Positions 1 through 12,474 of a stretch of DNA of 64,000 nt are shown piece after piece. How positions within the stretch are numbered: the stretch's first letter is position 1; the number at the start of each line of letters is the position of its first letter. The stretch comes from Capsaspora owczarzaki ATCC 30864 (lineage: Eukaryota > Opisthokonta > Filasterea), in contig NW_011887292.1 in NCBI RefSeq assembly GCF_000151315.2, forward strand, positions 2,333,181-2,397,180, in the 5' to 3' direction. The notes below the pieces were generated by a model, which was not told the origin of the DNA, did no database searches, and saw only the letters and a list, made by a program, of their open reading frames with translations. Both the position numbers and the translations under genes were made by a program.

Positions 1-2798
1 TCCAACACGCCGCAGTCGGTCAGATTGGGCAGGAGGCGCTCAATGTGATTAATGGGGCTGTTGCATCTGCAATGCCGCCGCGCTTTCCGCCTCGCAAGAC
101 TGCGGCGAATGTCAAGGGCGCTGGCTTCAAGTTGTCCGGCAGCGCTGGTGCGTCCGCGTCCAACGGTGCCGGCGGAATGTCCCAGAACGGTTTGGCACGG
201 GGCCGGATTAGTCCATTCGATGTGCCCTTCTGCACCACGACATTTGCGGTTGAATCCATGGGTGCAGACTTCCAGCAGCAGCTGTACCTCGACGAGACTC
301 GAATTGTCTGGCTCGTCATGATGATTGGCGCGCTGATCGGAGGGCGTCCGAAAATTACCAAGGTGACCGAGAGCACGGATGGGCACAATGGGGACTTGGC
401 CTGCCTCGTCTTCCGTGTCCTTCAAATGGCCCACAACCGCACCTCCCTGGACACCACGGGGGCCGATCGGCTCGAGTGCGCCTTTTTATTCTTCTTCCGG
501 AATGTGCGCAAGGTTTACTTGACCATGGAATTGGCGGCGTCCCAGTCTGCTTCAGCGCTCGTGGCCATCCCTCCAACTGTCGGTTCATCCACGCCGCGCT
601 TGAATGAATTCTTTGAGCGCACAAAGCAGCACCTGAGCTTGGCCTCTGTGGAGAGCCTTCTCGATGTCATTCTCAACAACATTATCTTCAACATCCGCCG
701 ATGGCCTGATTCCGACGATGTCATCCAGCGCACGATGGAGCTCTTCAAGGAGATGGCGCTGGCAATCAACACGAACGTTGTGTGCTCTCGAATCGAAGCG
801 GTGCAGTATCTCGTCAATTCATCGCTCGGAGCGGCGTTCGAGTTTTTGCAGCCCATCGAGGCCAAGTTTCGACAAACCTTCTTTGAGGCCCTCATCCGCC
901 TTGCCATGCTCAACACGGGGGGCTACGATGACGTTCGGCTTGAGCGATTCTTGTTGCACTTTGATCAGCTCTTCGATGACGTGATCAACAAGCTCCAAAC
1001 CGCTGGTGCTCTCCAGCAAGAGGAGCTGCGCCACCAAGTCGTTTGCCTTGCTCGGGATCTCACTGGCGTGGTGAGCGCCTTTTCGAAAAAGAGCCATTTC
1101 ATGCTGCTGTTTGAGTGGATGTAAGGTTTTTTTTTAGTTTTTTTTTAGGTTTTTTGGTTGGTTTGTCGCGCATGAACGAGGGGAATGGCATTCGGAACTG
1201 ACGTGGCTCTACCCTTGTATCATTTCAGTCAACCGGTCTATTTATCCGTGTTCAGTGCCGCACTTGAAGATAGCGACGACCCACAGTTGATCGTGCCCAT
1301 CTTGAAGCTTTTCGTGGAACTCTGCACCAACACTGGTCAACGGATTGTGTTTGACACAACGTCGCCGGGAGGAGTGCATCTATTTCGCGAAATGTCTCGC
1401 GTTTTGAGCCTCTGTGGTAAGAGCCTCGGGCGGGGACTCTGCTGATGCTTAATCTACCTAGATCGTTCCAATTGACTTTCCTGATTGGCTTGGATGTTGG
1501 ACTCTTGACACTGCGACAGCTCGCAAATTTGTGGGAGTGAATGCTTCTAACATAGATTCAAGTTACCTCTTCGAGTACAAGTAAGACTCACGCATCCATT
1601 TTTTTGTTTGCAAAGCTAACCATTGCTGCTCTCACTCTCGCATGTACTGCAAACGCACCAGGTACAAGAGCTGCATCCACTGCTTTGCGCTGATTCGTAA
1701 TGCTCTGGCGGCCAATTTCGTCAACCTCGGAGTCATGACCTTGTATCACGACGACTCGGTTGAGACAGCGCTTGTTTCCTTCCTCCAGCTGATGAGCTCC
1801 ATTCCAACCACGGACCTGGTCAGCATCCCGAAACTAACCAAAAACTTTTTCTCGGCGCTCGACTACTTCCTTCAAGACCTCACAAGCTACCTGTTTGTGA
1901 TGCCTGTCACGTTGTACATTTCCGTGCTCGGCTGCGTCGAAGAAGGCCTGAAACACATTGGTCAGTGTTCGGATTCATTGATAGATTTGCTGGTATGCAT
2001 GCTGCGTGTGCTCATTTTGTTTCGCATTTTGGTGCAACTTGTCTCGCGGTCAAACACTGCTTGAACAGACCGGGATGTGCGGGACCTGTGTTGTCGGATT
2101 GTGGAGAACATCACCGGCTACGTCCATCGTCACATGTCACGCGAAAAGCCGAGCACCGACCGCTCACAAATCGAGCAACTTCTTGCTCAAGCCCCTCAAG
2201 CACTGCCTCATGTTCTCGAGCTGATTCTCAACATGATCTTTTATGACACCGATCGGGGATGCCACATGCTTTGGCGGCCGTTGCTCGGATTGATTTTACT
2301 CTTTGAAAAGGTCGGTAACTGAAGTCTCTCGCTCGCTCGCTCTTTGCAGCGCACTCCTCCCCGTGTCGTTGCGGTCGGACTCACTTGTCTCACACATGCA
2401 CCACCCTTTGGCTGCACTTTTTGGCTGAACAGGAGTATGTGCAAATTCGCGATCTGTTGATCGAATCGTCCCCTCCCGCCCGCGTGCATATCGCTCGTGC
2501 TGCTTTTGAAAAGCTCATGGCCGACATCGAACCAGACCTGACCTTGCGCACAAAGGATCGGTTCAATGCCAACCTGCAACACATGCGAGCAGCTCTCCGT
2601 CAAGGCGTTTCCGTTCGCGACGCGACGGCGTTTGGAACGACAATTGTTTCGTCCCCCTTGGAAGGCCTCGGCATGTTCGATGGCGGCACCATGCAAGCAC
2701 AGCAGCACGTCCACCTTCTGCATAACGCAGAGTACGGCACGAACGCCCAGGCCAGTCCGCGATTTTATCAGGGTGCAGGGGCAACCACTATGTCCTGA
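1..2798 (+). CDS. XPO7: Exportin-7 (RanBP16), 3' part; 5' end outside window
   Basis: Exportin-7 is a Ran-GTP-dependent karyopherin that carries folded proteins out of the nucleus. Six exons are readable: <1-1120, 1229-1416, 1520-1580, 1662-1960, 2069-2310 and 2433-2798. All introns are GT-AG and phases agree throughout. Family signatures in order are FFFRNVRKVYL, the block ending FMLLFEW at the first junction, ELCTNTGQRIVFDTTSPGG, ANFVNLGVM, WRPLLGLILLFEK, and the C-terminal ERxLxxKxRDRFxxN-like stretch read here as DLTLRTKDRFNANL. These match the order seen in animal XPO7. The frame is open to base 1, so the N-terminal HEAT repeats lie to the left. The last ~40 residues (Gln/Ala-rich) are species-specific. 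The gene converges on thymidylate synthase with 210 bp between stops. Confidence 0.93.
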
Positions 2799-3008
2799 GT
2801 GCAAAATATGCAAAATAGGTGGTTGGTTGTAACGCCCATCGCCTCGACTCTCGGGGCACCAATGTTTGTGGGTTGTTCCATTATGTCAGGTCGTGAACGA
2901 AAACTTGACAGCATAACATTTACTTTTTTTTTTTTTTAATACACACATGTCACACGGTCTTGTTTGCTGCAACGAAGCAATCCGAGCTTTTCGTTCCCCT
3001 TTCGGCTG

Positions 3009-4423
<1,415 letters not shown>

Positions 4424-4928
4424 TTGCGCCGCCGAGACTGAGGACTGAACTGCAGTGCAAGGCTGCCGGATTGGGAACGTGCAGCCGTGCGGTGGTGGTT
4501 GTCGGGATGGTCGTGTTGCTGCTGGTGTGGTTGCTGCTGTTGTTGTTGGGATGGAGACCAGAGTGCGACGCGCGACTGGCGGCAAGTGAAGCAATCGAGC
4601 TCGAGCAAGGCAGTGTGACGACAATGGCGAGCCGACTCTGACACTGATGGGCATTGACGAGTAGAAAGGACTGTCCAATCGTAAGAAGACCACTGCATTG
4701 CTCGTAATTTTTCATTCAGCAAATCGACCCGAATTGACCGACCGAGCTATGTGGGTTTGTTTGGTCCAGCAACTGCAACGCAGCTCAGAGCTCAGTGGCA
4801 GTCACCCATTCCAAACTCCATCTCAACCAATCGCATTTGATTATCCCCACCCTTCTGAGAATTCTTGCTTTTTTTGTTGTCAGTCTGATTATTTCAGGGT
4901 TGCAGTCTTCAAATCATTGACGTTTGCA
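4424..4928. promoter_or_regulatory. Shared divergent 5' region of TS and acyl-CoA oxidase
   Basis: 505 bp separate the two start codons, and no supportable ORF lies between them. The stretch holds GTT/GTG-rich sequence near 4490-4550 and must contain both promoters and 5' UTRs. I see no convincing TATA box. Confidence 0.5.
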
Positions 4929-7054
4929 ATGTCCTCCTCATCCAAGCCCAATCTCCCAGTGACGAACGCCGTCAACGGCCCGCCGAATGCGGATCTCGTT
5001 CGCGAGCGCGGTGCCGCCTCGTTCCCCGTCCGCGACCTCACCTACCTGGTCTACGGCGGCCAGGAGCGGACCGAGCACCTCGAGCGGATTGGTAACCAAG
5101 AGTGCCATTCGGAATGAGTGGGAAACCACTTAAAGCACACCGCCTTTGACAAGCGACAACGCGAGAGAGTTCAATGAAGTCTCCGAGTTGTTGAGAATAG
5201 CATGGCCAAGTATCAGAGTTTGGACAACAAGCAAGGCGGCGGGTGGGGGGGGGTGGAAAGGACAAAGTCGGAGAACGAGGCGGAAGCGGAACTCGTCCAA
5301 TCTCGAGCCACTCATTGACATTGGAAGCACCTATGGAAGGGTCAAGCAAACTGTCGATCAACGAAAAGCACACACTCTTATGATGGTTGGCTCGACTGCT
5401 TTGGAGGTTTGCGCAATTCTTGCTGACCTGCCTACATGTCTGCATGTCTGTGTCTGACAGCGAACATGGTCGCCAGCGATCCCGTCTTCCGCAAGACCGA
5501 CCGCTTCTTCTTGTCGCGCACAGAGCAGTACCGCAGGTCGCTCGAGAAGGTCCGCCATTACAAGGAGCTCATCGCCAAGCACAACCTGCACAGCGAGCTC
5601 GACCAGCAGGATTTGCGCCAGTGAGTTTTGTGTTTTTAGATGGCTGTTCCCGTTGTGCTTGTGTGTCATCATCGATGGCATGTCCGTGCTTCATGGCATG
5701 AAGATGAATTCGATTGACCCGTCAGCAATGACAATGTCGAACATGGGTGGCATCTGCACAAATGCCGTTTTGATGGCTCGTGATTGCTTGCTCACCAACT
5801 CATTTTCATCTCTGGTTGTTTTCCTTGCTGCTTTCGCGCGCGCGTAGAGCCATCGATGAAGACTTGCCCATCGGACTGCACGTCGGAATGTTCATCCCAA
5901 CGATTGTCGGACAGGGAACGGACGAACAGCAGAAAAAGTGGCTGCCACTCGCGCGCGCATACAAGATTATCGGCACCTACGCGCAGACCGAGCTGGGGCA
6001 CGGCAGCTTCATCCGAGGCCTGGAGACGGTCGCAACCTACGACAAGTCGACGCAAGAGTTTGTCCTCAACAGCCCCACGCTGACTGCCACCAAGTGGTGG
6101 CCTGGCGCGCTCGGCAAGACCTCCACGCACTGCGTCGTGTTTGCTCGTCTTGTGATTAGCGATCGGGAGTGCGGCGTCCATCCATTCATGGTGCAGCTGC
6201 GCAGCCTCGAGAACCACGAGCCGCTGAAGGGCATCACGGTCGGCGACATTGGCCCCAAGTTTGCCTACGAGACGATGGACAATGGATTTTTGCGCTTTGA
6301 TCATGTTCGCATCCCGCGCGACCACATGCTGATGCGCTTTGCCCAGGTGGCCGCTGACGGCACCTACTCGACGCCTCCGCACTCCAAGGTCAGCTACGCC
6401 ACGATGGTGTTTATGCGCGCCTACATTATCGGGACTGCGTCGTCCACGTTGGCCAAGGCCGTCACGATTGCTGTGCGCTACAGCTGTGTGCGCAAGCAAT
6501 TCCCGCTGCGCTCTGGCGAGCCCGAGCAGCAAATCCTCAACTACCAAAACCAGCAGGCGGCTCTCTTCCCGCTGCTCGCCACCGCGTATGCCTTCCACTT
6601 TACGGGCAACTACATTCGCCAAATGTACTCGGACTTTGTGCGTGGCATGCGCGCCCAAGACTTTAGCGTCCTGCCCGAGATGCATGCTACGAGTGCCGGC
6701 CTCAAGAGCTTGACGACCTGGATTGCGAGCGCGGGCATTGAGACGTGCCGCGCGAGCTGCGGCGGTCACGGCTACTCAAAGCTGAGTGGCCTGCCTTCGC
6801 TGTACGCCAACTACATCCCTGCATGCACGTACGAAGGTGACAACACTGTCATGTGCTTCCAACTCGCACGCTACTTGCTCAAGTTGTACGGCAAGGCCCA
6901 GGCCAAGCCAGGCCTGCGACTCCCTGGCAACGTTTCCTACCTCGAAAAGTCTACTCTGTTGGACGAGCGCTGCGATGCCTCTACCGAGGAGCTTTGGCTT
7001 GATCCTGCGCGTCAGCTGCACGCGTATCGCAACCGCGCACTTCGGTGAGTAGGG

Positions 7055-7087
<33 letters not shown>

Positions 7088-7728
7088 GCTGTGGAAGGGG
7101 CGAGTTGTTGCTGTTGTTGTTATTGCTGCTCGCAGCTTCCATTCTGCTCGACTTGCGCGTGCTTCAATGATTGACTTTGACCACTCTACTGCTGTAATTT
7201 GACAGCCTGGTTGCAAACTGCGCCAATCGCTTGGTCGCCGAGATGCAGAAGGGCAAGGACGAGGTGCTCGCCGTCGAGGCCATCAAGTCCGACATGGTCA
7301 AGGTTGCCAAAGCACACTCGTACTATGTGGTCTTGAACAACTTTGTGAACGCGATTGAGCAGCTTCGGGCCAGCGGCACGAGCACCCCGATCCTCCGCGT
7401 CCTCAAAACGCTCTGCGATCTGTTTGCACTCCATTTCATCCAAGCCGACCTGGGCGACTTTTTGGAGTATGGCTACCTCAGCTCGCTCCACACCGAACCT
7501 CTGCACGCACAAATTCGTCGCCTGCTGGAGGCCATTCGCCCTGATGCTGTCGCCCTCGTCGACGCGTTTAACTTTACCGACCACGCGCTTGGCTCTGCCC
7601 TCGGTGTGCACAACGGCCGCGTCTACGAGACGCTGTTTGAGTGGGCCCAGCAAGAGCCCCTCAACAAGACCCAAGTCGCGCCGGGCTACCACGAGTACAT
7701 TAAGCCCTTCCTGCTTGCAAAGATGTAA
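4929..7728 (+). CDS. ACOX1: Peroxisomal acyl-CoA oxidase
   Basis: Flavoenzyme of the first step of peroxisomal beta-oxidation: acyl-CoA + O2 gives trans-2-enoyl-CoA + H2O2. Exons 4929-5091, 5461-5620, 5848-7044 and 7206-7728 encode 680 aa, close to the ~660 usual for ACOX. Visible are the FAD/substrate segment GTYAQTELGHGSFIRGLET (from about residue 150), KWWPGALGKT, GITVGDIGPKFAYE, and ASCGGHGYS. The catalytic base lies in CTYEGDNTV (Glu437, equivalent to the family's conserved Glu). The C-terminal half carries RSDAVALVDAFNF-type residues, read here as RPDAVALVDAFNFTDH. The protein ends in AKM, a variant of the peroxisomal PTS1 signal. The start codon follows a purine-poor TTTGCA context and agrees with the N-terminal RERGAASF motif. 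Intron 3 has a 24-T run near its donor. Confidence 0.95.
7055..7078. repeat. 24-nt poly(T) tract just after an intron donor
   Basis: Uninterrupted T run starting 10 nt downstream of the 5' splice site of acyl-CoA oxidase intron 3. It is an example of the T-rich intron starts seen in several genes of this window. Confidence 0.9.
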
Positions 7729-7892
7729 TTTCCTGTTTGTTGCATGTTTTCTCTGTTTGTTTTCTGAAGGAGCGGGTTTTGTGACTTGAAGCTGATGCAC
7801 TGGCCTTAAATTTCAATACATTCATCCGGAAAAAAAAACCAACAAAAAAAACAAGCTATCAGGTTTTTGGGACGCCTGTTTTGTCCTGGGGA

Positions 7893-9809
7893 TCATCGGG
7901 CTGGGGGCCATGGCATGTCAATATCCAAAACATCAAGCTGAACGATATCCGCTTCGCAATTGCCAAGCAACGACCCGATGGAGGGGGCCGTGCGACCAAA
8001 GTCGCCATGAGCGAATTCTTTGATGTACGTGCCGGCCTGCGTGCTGAGGCACAACAGAAGATAGTGCTCGTTGATCTGGTGCGCTCGCATCCAGTACACT
8101 GATCGCGGTCGTGTGCAAATGGCTCGTCTGTGCATCACGCGCAATGGTGTCATTTGCTGCACGACCATCTCTTCTGGGCGAGTGAGGGCCGCAATGTCCT
8201 CCGCCGTGATGGGCCGGCTCACCCAAATGACCGCGCCGTAGAGTTTCTTCTTGTCGTCTTCGCCTTCATTGAGCGCTGGGATGTCCGCGCGCTGCGCTAC
8301 GATGAGATCGCGAATGTGGACGCGGCCGCCAGCAGCGTCATTCACCAGCGCTTGCAGATGCGCCAGCTTGTCGGGAGTCAGTGAGCTTCGTCGAGCGTCT
8401 GCAATCTCGAGCACGAAAGGCCGACCACGACCGAGCATGCGAACGTCCATATCCTCGCGACCGGAAGACGACAACTTGATTTCGGACGCGCCACAGTAGG
8501 CAAGCATCGGCGCCGCAATCAGTTCGTGCACGGACGTGTCGCCCTTGCGCTCCTCGCCCACAATGTACGGCGACTGACTCACGACGCGCGAGTACTTGTT
8601 ATAGCGCCCTCCGATAAAGATGGGATCGCGTGTAAATTTGCTATGGCCCAGAATGGCCGGCTGCGCGACTGGCCTCGGCGGCACGGCGACGAATTTTCGC
8701 AGCTTTTCGACAGGCAGGCCGGCGACTGCGCGAGCGACGACATCGAGCTCAAAAATGTGGGGCCACGGCGCGACGGGAGGCGCCACGGCGCGCACTCCGG
8801 CATCGCTGTCGTTGTTGCCTTCACCTTCGTTCTCTGAGACCAGCGATGCGGCTGCGTTTGCAACCAATTCTCGCGCACGGTTTCGGTCGCGCTGTTGGTG
8901 GAAGTGCCGCCGTGGACCAGTGTCGCCAGCGTGAGGGAGTCGCAAGCCAGTCTCGGGCAGCTGTGTCAGTGCGCGCTCTTCCTCGACGGATTCTGCATGG
9001 TCGAACCGGTAGTGCAGCACGACAGGCGCCCCGCTTGTTCCTGAAGTATACTTGAGGCCTGTCCGACGTGCCAGCTGGGTGCCAATCATGGTTTTGACCA
9101 CCTCGAGCAACGGCAGCGGAGTGATGCCGGAAATGGGAGCATCCGTGGCCGGGTCTGCCAAATACGCTCCAAAACAGCGCTGATGGATGGCAATGGCTGG
9201 TGGCAACTGCACTTGCACGGCAAAGTTGTCAAAGCCATCGCACGCTGGCAGATCCAGCGCGTCAATCATCTGGTCGAGTAGACTTGAGGCAGGTGCCGAG
9301 ATTGCTTGCAGCAGTCCGAGACAGAGGACGCATGCGTTACTACTCGTGTTGCTTGAGCCATTACTATGATTGTTACTGGATGGGCTCTCGAGCGGTGGAG
9401 CGGTTGTTGTCGCGTGTCGCGCGAGACTGGCGACGAGCTGGCCATCGACGACGCTCCGAGGCAGTGCGTACACGGCGCTGCAGATGGCGCCCATGCACCG
9501 CAATGCACAGTACGAGCACACGCTGCCACGTTGCTGCTGCTGCTGCTGCGGAGGTCTGTCGGCGGAGTCCTGACGCTGATCGAGCCAGTCCAGCAGCACG
9601 CGCGCAGCGTTTGGCGAGACGCCGGTCGTCTGTTGCTGCGGCTGCGGCTGCTGCTGTTGCTGTGCCATAGCAGTATCAGCCGAGTTTAGATCGGCATTAT
9701 GAGGCAATGTGGTTGCCGCAGTCGTGGTGGCCAGTCGTCGCTCAATGTGCTGAACCAGCTCCAGCAAGAGCTGCTGCTGCTCGTCATCTCCTGCGATCGA
9801 CATTGCCAT
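7893..9809 (-). CDS. PUS10: tRNA pseudouridine synthase PUS10
   Basis: Makes pseudouridine 54/55 in tRNAs in archaea and eukaryotes. One uninterrupted frame gives 638 aa if the start is at 9809, or 636 aa from the in-frame ATG at 9803. The reading frame stays open further upstream to 9992, but only with a TTG start and low-complexity sequence, so I prefer the internal Met. The N-terminal half has a Gln/Ser-rich spacer and two CxxC pairs (CSYCALRC and CVLCLG) typical of the zinc-containing accessory domain. The catalytic core starts at RYNKYSRVVSQSP. The catalytic aspartate lies in SSSGREDMDVRMLG (near residue 455), followed by TPLRVMHRRA, STQAGTYIKEFAHGDFGRT and the terminal DMPWPPAR. The gene appears intronless, unlike its neighbours. 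Confidence 0.94.
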   Translation of the reverse strand: MAMSIAGDDEQQQLLLELVQHIERRLATTTAATTLPHNADLNSADTAMAQQQQQPQPQQQTTGVSPNAARVLLDWLDQRQDSADRPPQQQQQQRGSVCSYCALRCMGAICSAVYALPRSVVDGQLVASLARHATTTAPPLESPSSNNHSNGSSNTSSNACVLCLGLLQAISAPASSLLDQMIDALDLPACDGFDNFAVQVQLPPAIAIHQRCFGAYLADPATDAPISGITPLPLLEVVKTMIGTQLARRTGLKYTSGTSGAPVVLHYRFDHAESVEEERALTQLPETGLRLPHAGDTGPRRHFHQQRDRNRARELVANAAASLVSENEGEGNNDSDAGVRAVAPPVAPWPHIFELDVVARAVAGLPVEKLRKFVAVPPRPVAQPAILGHSKFTRDPIFIGGRYNKYSRVVSQSPYIVGEERKGDTSVHELIAAPMLAYCGASEIKLSSSGREDMDVRMLGRGRPFVLEIADARRSSLTPDKLAHLQALVNDAAGGRVHIRDLIVAQRADIPALNEGEDDKKKLYGAVIWVSRPITAEDIAALTRPEEMVVQQMTPLRVMHRRAICTRPRSVYWMRAHQINEHYLLLCLSTQAGTYIKEFAHGDFGRTAPSIGSLLGNCEADIVQLDVLDIDMPWPPAR

Positions 9810-10204
9810 ACACGACCCGAGATGAGAATGTCCTCGCCTGTTTTTGAGACAGTGAAAATGATGCCATGGCAATCTTTGCTCGGATTGGATTCTATTTGAA
9901 GTGAGTCTAAGCCAAAGCCAAAGCTGCTCAGACACTCTTCTTTTTTTTTCCATTGATTTTGCACTCTTTTTCCTTCTTGCGTGATTCAACAACCACCAAC
10001 GCCAGCATCCAAAAGCAAAGCAAAATCAACAACCAAATTCGCGTGTGTGTGCTTTTTGTTGGCTTGACACGAACATTCTGAGCCGTTCAGATCGGAGAAC
10101 AACAAAACAACAAGAACAACGCAACTTGTCCTTCTCCACCTTTTTAGAACGCGCAACCTCGAGTTTTTCGATATTATTCACACACCAACAATCCACGCAT
10201 CGCC
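9810..10204. promoter_or_regulatory. Divergent 5' region of PUS10 and the WD40 gene
   Basis: 395 bp between the two chosen start codons. It contains A/C-rich stretches around 9990-10190 and no convincing coding frame. If PUS10 begins upstream of Met 9809, part of this belongs to its CDS. Confidence 0.4.
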
Positions 10205-10543
10205 ATGGCATTCTACCAGCAGGGGCAGCGGACGTCTGCGTTGCCGTGGCCTGTCGCGGGGAGCTCGTCGACTGTCGCTGCGCCGATTGAAGTCACTCCA
10301 ACAACGGCTGCGAGCCTGGCGCTGTGGCACACGTCGCTGCTGCCCTCGACTGCCCAGCCATCGTCACCATCATCATCATCATCATCATCATCATCACCCC
10401 CGCGACCACGGCTCAGGATGCACTCTGACGCAGCAGCAGCAGCGGACGAGCAGCAGCAGGACGGGTCGCCGACGCCGTTCGCATTGGCGCAGTCCTCCTC
10501 GCCAGTGCCGGGCGCCCATCACCACTACCACCACCACCACTAC

Positions 10544-10587
<44 letters not shown>

Positions 10588-12213
10588 ACAGCAGCGCGTC
10601 TCCTTCCTGCCGCAGCCGCCGTCCCGACCAACCTCCCAGACCGGATCGACACTCCCGCCGCCGCCAGAGCAGCAGCACTTTGACCGCTCTGCCCTTGCAT
10701 CTGCAACGTCAATGCTGGCAGCGTTTGCGTTCGAGCAGCCGCCGGTGGTCGACTGGCACTTTGCAAACTACGTCGCCGCCCATCCAAGGCCTTCGACCAT
10801 CCAGCATTGGTAACAAACCGAGATCATCGTGTCTCAGAGTTTACAACTCTGAGCGAAGCAAATAACAAAGCAAAAAAATAGAAAGATTTATGGTGGCTTG
10901 TCGCATATTCGACCAAGCTTGAGGACAGAAATATAAGAACCACTCACCAACTTTACTTTTGTTGGTGATGTGATTGCAGGCAACTGAGGCATCTGGTCGC
11001 AGCGCTGTCCGATGAAGAGGTGGTCGTCGTGTACAAGGGAGACGTCGAGTTATACAATACGAAAACACGAAAGGTATTTTGTGGACCAAAAAACAAAAAA
11101 ACAAGTTCACTTTTGAGCCAACATTCTGCTATTGTTCGTTGGCCAACCTAACGTTTCAACACTTTGCGCAGTCTCGGACGCTCTTCAAGACATCCTATTC
11201 GCCAACAGCACTTGATGTCAATCACGGCTACATTGCCACTTGTGGGCAGGAAGGCCAGATTACAATCTACTCGATCGAGGACTCGACGTGAGTTTTTTTC
11301 GGCTTTTGGGTGTCAAGAGACGCTTAGAGACAGGCTATGTGGCCGCGAGTTTTTGCTGACATGCTACTACGTTTTCATCACGCAGAGTGATACACGATTC
11401 GTTCATCATTCACAATGTTCTCAACGCGGTGCACATCTCGCGCTACGAAGATGAGGTGCGCCTCATTGTTCCCTCCAACGACAGCAACGTGCATGGTAAG
11501 GTGTTTGTATTGTGCTCGCTCAGCTTTGTGCTTTTTTTCCCACCTTCAACGCATCGGATGATGGGATGTCTTGCCCGCTCATGGAAATCTAACCAATTCC
11601 CTTCTCTTCTTGGTTAGTCTTCCTCCTGCCGTCGCTGCAGCCAATCTGCACCATTCCGTGCAACACGGCCATCAACTTTGCAGCCGTCAGCCCGGATGGA
11701 AGCAAGATGACTCTTGTCGGCGACTGCAACGAAGTCTATCTGTACAGCATTGTGGGACACGACTACACGCGCGTCGCTCGCTTCTCTGAGGCTCGCGACC
11801 ACGGCTTTAGCTGCTCGTGGCACTCGTCCTCGACCGTGTTTGCCGCGGGCTCGCAGGATGGCTTGGTGGCCGTGTGGGACATTCGCTACAGCAAAGCGCT
11901 TGCCAAACTGCACTCGACCCAGCGAGGCCACATCAAGGGCGCCGTTCGCAATGTCAAGTTCTCCCAAAAGTCCACCGTCGACTTGCTCGCGTTTACCGAG
12001 CACGTCTTGTATGCGCATGTTGTCGACGCCCGCACCTTTTCGCAGCAGCACTCCATTCGCCTTCCCGCACCCGGATCTGCAGACTGCGTGATTGCCGGTC
12101 TCGCCTTCTCACCCAGCAACGAGCACATGTTTGTTGGTACCGATTCGCTGCTGACCGAGTACCGTCTGGACACCTTCCGTCGTCGTAGTTTTGCCTGTGG
12201 TGATTTGGTCTAA
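10205..12213 (+). CDS. WD40-repeat protein of the DUF2415 type
   Basis: Exons 10205-10809, 10980-11073, 11172-11287, 11386-11495 and 11618-12213 encode 506 aa; phases agree at each GT-AG junction. The start sits in a good context (CGCCATGG). Residues 1-190 are low-complexity: Ser run, His run and a ~17-Gln run from CAG/CAA repeats. From VDWHFANYVAAHPRPS onward the protein resembles a family of eukaryotic WD40 proteins carrying DUF2415 (for example fission yeast C2A9.03). Recognisable pieces are HWQLRHLV, the blade ending GSQDGLVAVWDIRY, and the C-terminal VGTDSLLTEY...RRRSF. The function of this family is poorly known; a scaffold role is inference from the propeller fold only. Family call from remembered motif order; the WD40 call itself is firm. 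Confidence 0.78.
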
Positions 12214-12474
12214 AAAACACCTTGAGCTTTTGTTGAACGGCCGTGTTTGTTTTCGCTTTCTTTTGGCCATTTTCGTGGTTTGAGTTGAACAGTTTGAGCG
12301 ATTTCCTTTGTACTGGTTTTGTTTTTTTTTTCAATGTTGTTGATGTCAAAACGCTTTTTCTTCCCCAAATGTACTTGTCAATTCTTTTGCTTCTGAGATG
12401 ATTCTCAGTCGTGTTTGTTTTTTGTTAGTACGTGCAAGCTTTGGTTTTCGGACGAACGGACTCGACATGCCGCA

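Noticed and set aside
5792-6769. 325-codon open frame on the minus strand
   Set aside because: It is the antisense shadow of acyl-CoA oxidase exon 3, caused by strong third-position G/C bias; no domain is visible.
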